Origin: Tethybacter castelli
GTDB lineage: Bacteria > Pseudomonadota > Gammaproteobacteria > Tethybacterales > Tethybacteraceae
DNA length: 7,841 bases
Direction: 5' to 3'
Assembly (NCBI GenBank): GCA_036679665.1
Contig: JAZHEJ010000025.1
Coordinates: forward strand, 1 to 7,841
Part shown: in pieces, positions 1 through 7,200 of the stretch
How positions within the stretch are numbered: position 1 is the stretch's first letter
Layout of the letters: each line of letters starts with the position of its first letter
Program-made: the position numbers and the translations under genes
The notes under the pieces: model-generated
What the model was told of the DNA's origin: nothing
Databases searched by the model: none
The model's input: the letters and a program-made list of their open reading frames with translations, nothing else

Positions 1-92
1 GCCGGTAAACGAGGCTGAGCCGCAGGTCCCACCAGGACGCCAGTTTCCAACTTAACATCATCGGCAGCCGGTAAACGAGGCTGAGCCGCAGG
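1..92. repeat. 26-bp direct repeat, 66-bp period, in the E2 linker
   Basis: The 26 bases at 1-26 recur exactly at 67-92, an offset of 66 bp or 22 codons. On the minus strand both copies encode PAAQPRLPA in the Pro/Ala-rich linker after the second lipoyl domain. The first copy begins at the first base of the window, so this may be the end of a longer tandem array of a 66-bp unit that lies outside. E2 linkers tolerate length changes, so in-frame repeat expansion is plausible there. Confidence 0.9.
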
Positions 93-704
93 GATGGTAG
101 TTGGTAAAGCAGGAGTTGGAGCTTCATTGTTTGAAGGGAGGATCAAGGCAAGCGGGGTACCTTGCGAAACTTTGTCACCTGACGCAATCAACATTTTGCT
201 GATCGTGCCACCTTCGCTGGCGGGCACATCCATGGAAGCTTTATCAGTTTCGAGCGTAACCAAACTGTCTTCTTTGTTGATTTGCTGGCCTTCCTTGACA
301 TGGACTTCAATGATTTCCACCTCTGAAAAATCGCCGATATCCGGTACGGACAAGGTGACCGAAGCGCCACTTTGATTATTAGCAGCAGGGGAATCCTGTG
401 CCGCTTGGCTTGTGGCCGGCGTCTCAGCAACAGGTTCAGGCGCGGTAGGTTGGTTAGGCTCCGGCGAGCGCTTAGCGCCATCAAGTACTGCTATCAGATC
501 GCCTTGACTGACTTTGCTGCCGATCTTGACGGCAAGCGATGCCACCGCGCCGGCGGCGGTTGCAGGAATATCCATGGACGCTTTGTCGGTTTCGACGGTA
601 ATTAAAGAATCGTCAATGGCAACTGCGTCGCCAAGCTTGACGTGCACCTCAATCACTTCAACGTCTTGATAGTCGCCTAGGTCCGGTACCAGGATATCGG
701 TCAT
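1..704 (-). CDS. aceF: Dihydrolipoamide acyltransferase (E2) of a 2-oxoacid dehydrogenase complex, N-terminal part
   Basis: E2 subunit, most likely of pyruvate dehydrogenase: its lipoyl domains carry acyl groups between E1, the E2 active site and E3 in the cytoplasm. Read on the minus strand from ATG 704-702, 234 codons are visible and the gene continues past the left edge. Two lipoyl domains are seen, at about residues 2-76 and 115-190. Each has the lipoylation motif ETDKASMD, with the modified lysines at K41 and K155. The first domain opens with MTDILVPDLGDY and the second with VTLSVPDIGDF. An Ala/Pro/Glu-rich linker (about 78-113) joins them and a second Pro/Ala linker starts near 190. The start is supported by GAGGT (711-715, minus strand) six bases upstream. 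The peripheral-subunit-binding and catalytic domains are outside the window, so E2 is inferred from the two lipoyl domains; a lipoyl-bearing dihydrolipoyl dehydrogenase is the main alternative. No aceE precedes it, unlike the usual aceE-aceF order. Confidence 0.87.
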   Translation of the reverse strand, partial: MTDILVPDLGDYQDVEVIEVHVKLGDAVAIDDSLITVETDKASMDIPATAAGAVASLAVKIGSKVSQGDLIAVLDGAKRSPEPNQPTAPEPVAETPATSQAAQDSPAANNQSGASVTLSVPDIGDFSEVEIIEVHVKEGQQINKEDSLVTLETDKASMDVPASEGGTISKMLIASGDKVSQGTPLALILPSNNEAPTPALPTTIPAAQPRLPAADDVKLETGVLVGPAAQPRLP

Positions 705-718
705 GGCCGCACCTCAAA

Positions 719-748
719 AATATCGTAGCACAAAATACGAACTGTCAA
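719..748 (-). promoter_or_regulatory. Candidate sigma-70 promoter for the E2 gene
   Basis: On the minus strand a perfect TTGACA (+ coordinates 743-748) is followed by TACGAT (722-727) after 15 bases, or by GATATT (719-724) after 18 bases. Each -10 matches TATAAT at four of six positions. A run of nine T (772-780, minus strand reading) lies upstream. Either choice would start transcription only about 10 bases before the ATG, close to the ribosome binding site. That is unusually short, so the assignment is tentative. Confidence 0.35.
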
Positions 749-1192
749 TGTTGGCTTTTTTAGCAACCTTGAAAAAAAAACCTGCCCAACGGCGCGACAA
801 GCCGAATAAAGTGAAATTACGACGGACATCGCTGCAGGCGTTGGCCAATCTTATCGATTTCGATTCGATAGATGTGAACGCGGGTAGTGGTATTGGCGTG
901 CAAAACCAAGCTACGCATTGCGCACAGGTTACGCAAAACAGCCGCCGTCCTCTCATGCGTTTGATTTTAACGCACATTGGAATGCTTGCGGTGCGCGATT
1001 TTTTTGTTTTGAGCTGTCGTATTTACGGTACATCGGCTGGTTTCATTCAGTATGGTTCGTGCGGTCATGGCGAGCCTCTATTAACGTAGCATAAGACGCA
1101 CGACTGCGGCATATGTGCTTTGACAAAACAAAGCAAGGCGTGAAACTTTCCGGCCAAAGCTGACGCACGTGCCCTAAAAAGTGCCGTTTGAG

Positions 1193-1198
1193 TATAAT
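1193..1198 (+). promoter_or_regulatory. TATAAT -10 element upstream of the protease
   Basis: A perfect -10 hexamer lies 11 bases before the first in-frame ATG at 1210. No convincing -35 is present at 16-18 bp spacing (around 1169-1176). If this is the promoter, transcription would begin near 1205. The mRNA would then be nearly leaderless for the 1210 start, or a later start codon would be used. The hexamer is a match by inspection only. Confidence 0.35.
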
Positions 1199-1209
1199 CA
1201 GAATGTTAT

Positions 1210-3687
1210 ATGGGCTGTGCATTTTTGAATGAAAAGACCTACTGTACTGTTCTGATTTGGCGGATACTAAAGATACTGACAGCAGGATTAATCACCGCTA
1301 CCGCGTTAAGTTCTTGCGGCGGCAGATCCTCTCCTGCCGCGTCGTCTGGCTCCGGAATTAGTTCTGATATACAAGCAGTTGCAGTGGACCCTACGCCTGC
1401 AGGCGAAGCCATTGCGGGCCTCGTATTAACCACCTTGGTACCAAGTCTGCTTGATAATGCAAATTTGGTTTTACCCCCGGCAAATACTTTTGCAGGGCAA
1501 AGCTTACGGCAGATGAACTTTGATCCCAGACTGGGTTTTGCCGGTCAGGGTGTGACGGTTGCGATTGTGGATAGTAAGCCACTTCAAGATATATCTTTTT
1601 TAGCGCATGTTGATAAAACGCTTGTTTTCGATGTCCAAGCCACAAGGCCCGCTGACCAACCTTCTTCGGATATACATGGCACTTGGGTGGCAGGGGCCGT
1701 TTTTGGCAAGGTAGACCAGACTGTTTATGGTCCCGCTCATCTGGCGGATCAAGAAATTATCGCCATAGACCGCGCTGGAGGCAGTTCGCTAGCCGTAAGC
1801 ATATATGAATATGCGAGGCTAACGCTTTCAGTAAACGCTGAAATTATCGTTCAATCATTCGGAAGGCTCATAGACCACGAGTTTACCGATAAAGGCGGAA
1901 ATCGTTTTTTTATCGAAGGGCCTGATGATGATTTGACTTTACCAAGTATTCAAGATACCACAGAAGAATTTTATGTGTCCGACGATCGCTTAGTGATTTT
2001 GGCTTTGGGTAATGATGGTTTTAATAAAAACAATGGAGTGGTGACAGCTAGATACGCAGGCCAAAATCCATTAACGGTTTCGGTCAGCGATTTCAGAAAT
2101 AGATTCGGAGATAGTGCCGCTGATCGATTTTTTAACGACATAATATACAAGGTACGCGGTGGGGTTAGACTTTTTCCTTTGGGCAACCCGGAACATGAGC
2201 CTCATTGGCTTACGACCGCAGCAATTGATCAGGAATTTAATCGTGACACGACTAGGTTGCAAGAGGCCAAGCTAGCCAGCTATTCAAACGCTTGCGGCGT
2301 GACCAAAGCTTATTGCCTGACAGCTCCCGGAATCGTGCATCATCCTGAATTAGATCCAGCAGCCGGCACTTCTTTCGCCGGTCCTTATGTCGCTGGCGCG
2401 GCCGCCGCACTGATGTCAACTTTTCCCAACTTGGATGTTTCCGCGGTCTCCACCATCTTGTTGACCACATCCTTGGACCTGGGTCCGCGTGATAGTAACG
2501 GCGAGAGGATTGTTGATGACGAATTTGGTTGGGGCATGCTTGATTTCGTCAACGCGATGAGCGCGCAAGGCACGTTGAGCAGTTCGAGCGGTTTCAGTCT
2601 GGCTGAAACCCGCGTTAGTGCGGGTACGGCTTTGGCCGGAGCACTGACTAGTACCGAAGCGACTTTCGGCATGTTTGATATGCATCAACGACCATATTTA
2701 CATACAGTAACCGGCCGCTTACAGCTAAACGACGGTTTGCCGCAAGCATCGCTCAAGACGCGGGCGCAAGTGGTGAACGCGGAACTTGAACAAGTTGAAT
2801 TGGCGTTGCGAAATGGCGATTCAACCCCTAGTTCGCACCTTATTTCCCCCAGCCGTTTCAGTTTAAATCTGGAACGTTGCCAAGATGGATGTGTCAGTCA
2901 TGGACAGACAGCACCGGGTGGTTTAATAAGCGATGTGGCCAACATGGCGCGCGGCACCACGCGTTTGGGCGAACAGATCATGGCGGTGGCGGAGATCGGT
3001 TCCACCGATAGCGGTAAACGGGTTTATCAATTGGGTGCGCTTCACGGTTGGTACGATTTTGGTGACGTAAGACTTGGCGCGGAAGCCGGTTATCTGAGTG
3101 AGCCTGATACTTTTTTGGGCAGTAGTTTTGAAGGCGCTTTGGGGGTGACGGGCGCGTACAGCCGCTATTTCAACACCCAACTTACTGCGGCGTTGCCGGG
3201 CGCGCTGGCGTTGCGCGGTAGTTACACCCAAGGAAAAGCGCAGGCCAAGCCGGCGAAGGGAAGCTATGTGGAAAGTGTCGAATCCACCGATTACAATGCG
3301 TTGCGAGTTGGCTTGGGAGGCAAGCTGGGTGGAAACGAGACTTGGGAGGTGTTTGCAACACGACCGCTGGCCGCAACCAGCGGGGGTTTGCGTATCAAAT
3401 CAGTGGGTGGCTACCGCAATGGCGACAACGAATGGTCGATCGCGGCCGATGGTAGACGGGTACAGGTGATCGGTAGAGGTGACGGAGAAGGCGTGTTGCG
3501 CGAAGATGTATCAACGATAAATTTTGGCGGCGCGCGCCGTCCGACGACGTTGGGCTTGACTTGGCGTGGTCAAATGGGCGCCCATGTTGCGACCGCGGCG
3601 CAATTGGAATATATGCTCAACAGCCCGAACCGCGCTTTTGAAAACCAAGAGGCGCGCGTTTTATTACAGTTCGCATTTGATTACTGA
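1210..3687 (+). CDS. Lipoprotein-type S8 (subtilisin-like) autotransporter serine protease
   Basis: Predicted surface serine endopeptidase of 825 residues. Residues 1-36 form a lipoprotein signal: a hydrophobic stretch (about 13-33) ending in the lipobox LSSC, with lipidated C36. A Ser/Gly/Ala-rich tether follows. The S8 domain spans about 95-450: Asp121 in VTVAIVDS, His156 in DIHGTWVAG, oxyanion Asn268 in ILALGNDG, and Ser388 in AAGTSFAGPYVAG. The pair C362/C369 in SNACGVTKAYCLTAPG is typical of autotransporter subtilases. A linker (about 470-570, with C557/C561) leads to a C-terminal segment of alternating beta strands ending in FAFDY, as expected for an outer-membrane barrel with a terminal aromatic residue. 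Lipobox plus subtilase plus barrel is the plan of NalP (Neisseria) and SphB1 (Bordetella), which process other surface proteins. No clear Shine-Dalgarno precedes the ATG, so the exact start is uncertain. It is a single gene, 525 bp before a co-oriented giant FN3 gene. Confidence 0.9.
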   Translation: MGCAFLNEKTYCTVLIWRILKILTAGLITATALSSCGGRSSPAASSGSGISSDIQAVAVDPTPAGEAIAGLVLTTLVPSLLDNANLVLPPANTFAGQSLRQMNFDPRLGFAGQGVTVAIVDSKPLQDISFLAHVDKTLVFDVQATRPADQPSSDIHGTWVAGAVFGKVDQTVYGPAHLADQEIIAIDRAGGSSLAVSIYEYARLTLSVNAEIIVQSFGRLIDHEFTDKGGNRFFIEGPDDDLTLPSIQDTTEEFYVSDDRLVILALGNDGFNKNNGVVTARYAGQNPLTVSVSDFRNRFGDSAADRFFNDIIYKVRGGVRLFPLGNPEHEPHWLTTAAIDQEFNRDTTRLQEAKLASYSNACGVTKAYCLTAPGIVHHPELDPAAGTSFAGPYVAGAAAALMSTFPNLDVSAVSTILLTTSLDLGPRDSNGERIVDDEFGWGMLDFVNAMSAQGTLSSSSGFSLAETRVSAGTALAGALTSTEATFGMFDMHQRPYLHTVTGRLQLNDGLPQASLKTRAQVVNAELEQVELALRNGDSTPSSHLISPSRFSLNLERCQDGCVSHGQTAPGGLISDVANMARGTTRLGEQIMAVAEIGSTDSGKRVYQLGALHGWYDFGDVRLGAEAGYLSEPDTFLGSSFEGALGVTGAYSRYFNTQLTAALPGALALRGSYTQGKAQAKPAKGSYVESVESTDYNALRVGLGGKLGGNETWEVFATRPLAATSGGLRIKSVGGYRNGDNEWSIAADGRRVQVIGRGDGEGVLREDVSTINFGGARRPTTLGLTWRGQMGAHVATAAQLEYMLNSPNRAFENQEARVLLQFAFDY

Positions 3688-3970
3688 ACGATATGGCTTT
3701 AGTCGAAGCAGATAATTTTGGATCAACTTGCTGGTGCATTTATGGAAAACTTAGCTTATTTAAGCCACGCTCGTTTTCAATACGTGCTATAGTGCAAAAA
3801 TCCCCAGTTGTGGAATAAAGAGGCGGTGAGAAACTCCAAGATTGTTCATACCTTATATGGTTTCAGTCATAACGTTACCCGGCTATGGGTGTGATGCGTT
3901 CGCAGCTTGATTGACCGAATTTCATAGTTACATTGATGGTTAGTTGTTATCGTAAAAGGCAAAGTTTGGT

Positions 3971-4090
3971 CGCGAGTAATTTGCGAAATGGATCGCTACC
4001 GATAGTAGCAGGATGATTCAGACCAGGTGAAGGATATATTATCCAAAAAGTTTCGCAATATAAAGCTTGGGCAAAATTACTCTGCGTTTT
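3971..4090 (+). other. Nested inverted repeats, possible structured RNA or leader element
   Basis: The bases CGCGAGTAATTTGC (3971-3984) can pair with 4071-4086 along 14 bp, with only two single-base bulges. Inside lie two small hairpins: GCTAC/GTAGC (3995-3999 with 4005-4009) and GGATA/TATCC (4032-4036 with 4040-4044). A further arm, TTGCGAAA (3981-3988), is complementary to TTTCGCAA (4051-4058) and partly competes with the outer stem. Four T follow the closing arm (4087-4090). This was found by eye; no known RNA family was recognised, and it may be a chance structure. Confidence 0.3.
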
Positions 4091-4133
4091 ACGCGATCTA
4101 GCGTATTAGTCCGCTGTCATATGTTGATTTTTC

Positions 4134-4145
4134 TCGCTATAGCGA
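4134..4145. promoter_or_regulatory. 12-bp perfect palindrome TCGCTATAGCGA
   Basis: A perfect 12-base palindrome located 67 bp before the FN3 start codon, a plausible position for an operator. A related GCTATAG core occurs at 3786-3792. No regulator is encoded nearby, and a single short palindrome is weak evidence. Confidence 0.2.
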
Positions 4146-4212
4146 CCTGGCTGTCTGCAACGCGTGGTTATTCGGTACGCTTGATATATTTACTAGGCTC
4201 AACAAGCAAAAT

Positions 4213-7200
4213 ATGCTGATGCGACTTTATTCGTTGCGTTTTGTCTTCGTAGTTGGCGTTTGGATGTGCAGTTTGGCACAAGCGCAAAGCTTCAATGAGA
4301 ACGTGGGAGCGCCGATTACCTTCGAGGCCACTGTAAGCGATGTAATTGATGGCCGGATAGATTTACGCTGGGGTTTTTGGGGGCTAAATCCGAATGTAGT
4401 TAATCCGATACCAAATAATTTCAACACCATAATTAACACCGTATTTGAGGTTCGGATCGACGGTATTCTCTCCACTGCAGGCACCTGTCAAGGTCTGCCT
4501 GCTTTTGAACGAGTAGGTTTGACCAACGTATTTGAACCTACCGATGGAAATTGTATATTGACCCATCTTGCCGGTGATAGAAGATATGAGATCCAAATAT
4601 TTGTCAGGTTAGGCAATGGCGATTTTGGTCATGCCCATGTCATAAATGTAACGTTACCGCCGGGATTGAGCGCCTCGGTTCCAAGTGCTCCGACGATATC
4701 TGAAATTTTTATAGACAGGCCGGGGCGCATAGAAGTCTCTTGGGAGCCATTACCGCCAGATATGCAAGGAGGTTTACCGATAATTGAATATGTAGTAAAC
4801 GCTATACCACAAAATGTCCCTTCGCCTCAAACGTTGTCATGCAGAACGACGGGAGCCAGCCCTACCAGCTGTACCATTGATACAAGAGTGATTGGAGGAA
4901 TTGATTACGCGATAATTGTACAAGCGTTCAATCGCGAGGGTGCAAGCGTTGATAATCGACGCATCGTTAGAACGCCTAGAACCATACCTCCTGCTCCACA
5001 AAATGTAATGATAAATGTTGCGGATGAGGCTTTGATAGTGTCGTGGGATCCGGTACAGACATTACCAACTCAATCACCAATAATTGGCTATGACGTACGG
5101 GTGGCGCAACAGACATCTTTGGCCGTAGTGATTGTAGACAGATGTTCAACCACTAGTGAGACAACTTGCACCGTGTCGAATTTACGCAATGGTGAAACAT
5201 ATTTTGTTGCTGTTGTGGCCATAAATGAATTAGGTCCTAGCGAGATCTCTGCTGTACAAACCGCCATACCGTTGTTGCCCCCCGGCCGGCCGGCCGCTCC
5301 TGAAGAATTTACCGGGGCTAGTGATGGTGATTTTGGAACCATTGAATTAAGTTGGGTCAAGCCAGACGGCAATGGAAAGGAAATTAACGACTATGTGGTC
5401 ACGCTAGATGACACAGAGATTACCACCGGACCTTGCTCAACAAATATGCTAACCGGCGACTCTATTTCGTGTACATTGTCAGGTTTACGACCGATTAGTG
5501 AAGATCAGCAGTACACAATATCTATAAAAGCAATCAGCATAGCTGGTACGGGTGGGCGAGCCACCACTACATCAACAGCTTCGGTAAAACCGGAACTTAC
5601 TAAGTTTACCGCTACTGTTGTATCAGGTGGAATAGTTGAACTTAGCTGGGTTGTTGATCCGGAAACGGATGATTTCCTGGCTGGTTTTAATGTTAATATA
5701 TTACCAGACGAAGGAAGCGGTTGCGATAACGCGAGCCTGGGTGTTGATGTCACCGCTACGCGCTGTACTATCAACGGGCTAACTGTTGGGCGACGGTATG
5801 ATATACAAATTAGTACGCTTACCGCCGGAGGCCTTGGGTATTTAGTTGGCTCCGCCGCGGTAACGTCGCTAAATGTTCCGGGCGCGCCGACGGGTTTTGG
5901 CGCAACGAGGGGAGACGAATTGGGCGAGATTGATCTGAATTGGACGGCGCCGGCCGACAACGGCGGAGCGACCATAACGTCATATAGGGTGACGATAACC
6001 GAGCAGCTTAGTCGTGATATGACCACCGTGGATGTGACCAGCACCGGCAATTGCATCGGTGGCGAGTGCACTTATACCCTTACCGATTTGACCGACCGCA
6101 CGACGTACGATGTCCAAGTGGAGGCGGTAAACAGTGCGGGTCCAGGCGCGGAAAGTGCAATCGCAACGGCGGCCACGCTGTCAAGCCCCGGCGCGGTCGC
6201 AAGTCTTACGGCAATTCCAGGCATTGAGCAGATCAGAATAACCTGGCGGCCGCCAAGAGATAATGGAGGAGCAGACATATCCGGATACCGAGTCGCTATT
6301 GACAACAGAGCTGATCTAGGCGGTTGCGCAGGCCCGCTGGATGACACCGCCCGAGGTTGTACGGTGGCGGGGCTGGATGATGCGGTCACATACACATTGA
6401 CGGTGGTCGCGATCAATGCGCTAGGCGACGGCCTTGAGGCCGAAGTGATCGAGTCGCCCGCGGCGCAACCCGGCGCGCCATCAGATTTTCGCGCCGTTGC
6501 CAGTTCAAGCGTGGTAGGGCAAATAGATTTGAGCTGGGGTCCGCCGGCCGTTGAGGATGACAGGCTGATCAGGGAAGGGTATCAGGTCTTGATCGACGGC
6601 GTCGTGCCGACCGCCGGAAGCTGTTCTGGTACTCTGGGAGCTGATGTCGAAGAATGCTCAATAACCGGTTTGACCGGCGGCGATCGTCACGAAATCACGC
6701 TAACCGCTACTTATATAGAAGGCGGTAGTGGACAGGCAACCGGAAGCGAGAGGGTGGTTTTGCCAGAGGGTGCGCCCACCGCAGTTCCAACAGTCACTTT
6801 GGTACCCGGCGACCGGATGATCACGGTATCGTGGACGGAGGTGGCCAGGGCCGAAAGCTACATAATCAGAGTGGCTCCGGCGGATGCAAGCGGTAGTCCG
6901 ATCACGGTGTCGGCAACAATAACATTGCAAGTTGTTAGAGGACTGACCAACGGTCGCCAGTACACGATACGAGTTCAAGGGAGCAACACGTTCGATGATG
7001 GCAAGTTGTCAGCTCCGGTGCGGGAAACGCCACTCGCGGCGCCGGGAGTGCCGACGGGTCTTGGCGCAACGACGGGAGACGCGTTGGGCGAGATTGATCT
7101 GAGCTGGACGGCGCCGTCCGACAACGGCGGAGCGACCATAACGTCATATAGGCTGACGATAACCGAGCGCGGTGGTGACACGATCACCGAAGATGTGACC

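Larger units (their letters stand above)
705..1209. other. Divergent intergenic region between the E2 gene and the protease
   Basis: About 505 bp with no gene I can support. It holds the candidate minus-strand promoter next to the E2 start and the TATAAT next to the protease start. A TTGACA at 1120-1125 has no good -10 at normal spacing. A small hairpin, CGCAC (971-975) with GTGCG (991-995), is followed by seven T (999-1005), but it does not end any recognisable gene. Open frames across the region, on both strands, lack recognisable domains. Confidence 0.6.
3688..4212. other. AT-rich intergenic region upstream of the FN3 gene
   Basis: 525 bp with stops in all useful frames and no recognisable gene. 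I do not see a strong terminator directly after the protease. Candidate promoter elements on the plus strand are an extended -10 TGCTATAGT (3785-3793) without a -35, and TTGATT (3907-3912) with TACATT (3929-3934) at 16 bp; both are weak. The inverted-repeat cluster and the palindrome listed separately fall inside it. Only very short ORFs occur, such as a 22-codon GTG frame from 3827. Confidence 0.6.

Noticed and set aside
714..977. Minus-strand ORF of 87 codons upstream of the E2 gene
   Set aside because: No recognisable motif, Cys/Arg/Phe-rich composition typical of a chance frame, and it overlaps the promoter region.
971..1005. Short stem followed by seven T, terminator-like
   Set aside because: Only a 5-bp stem with a 15-base loop and a 3-base gap before the T run, and no plus-strand gene ends before it.
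967..1068. Minus-strand 33-codon ORF starting MTARTILNE with AGAGG six bases upstream
   Set aside because: The ribosome-binding-site spacing is good, but the peptide is short, unrecognised and isolated; not enough to call a gene.
703..1089. Plus-strand ORF of 128 codons between the E2 and the protease
   Set aside because: It begins on the complement of the E2 start codon, covers the likely E2 promoter, and shows no recognisable domain, signal or ribosome binding site.
2923..3231. Minus-strand ORF of 102 codons inside the protease barrel region
   Set aside because: The plus frame carries a coherent subtilase-barrel protein ending at a natural stop; the opposite frame has no recognisable features.
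3688..4212. Remnant of an insertion sequence or degraded gene in the AT-rich gap
   Set aside because: No transposase-like translation, no terminal inverted repeats bounding the region and no target duplication could be seen.
5505..6416. Two adjacent long minus-strand ORFs (188 and 114 codons)
   Set aside because: They lie opposite the continuous FN3 frame, and their Pro/Ser/Val-rich translations are mirror products of its codons.
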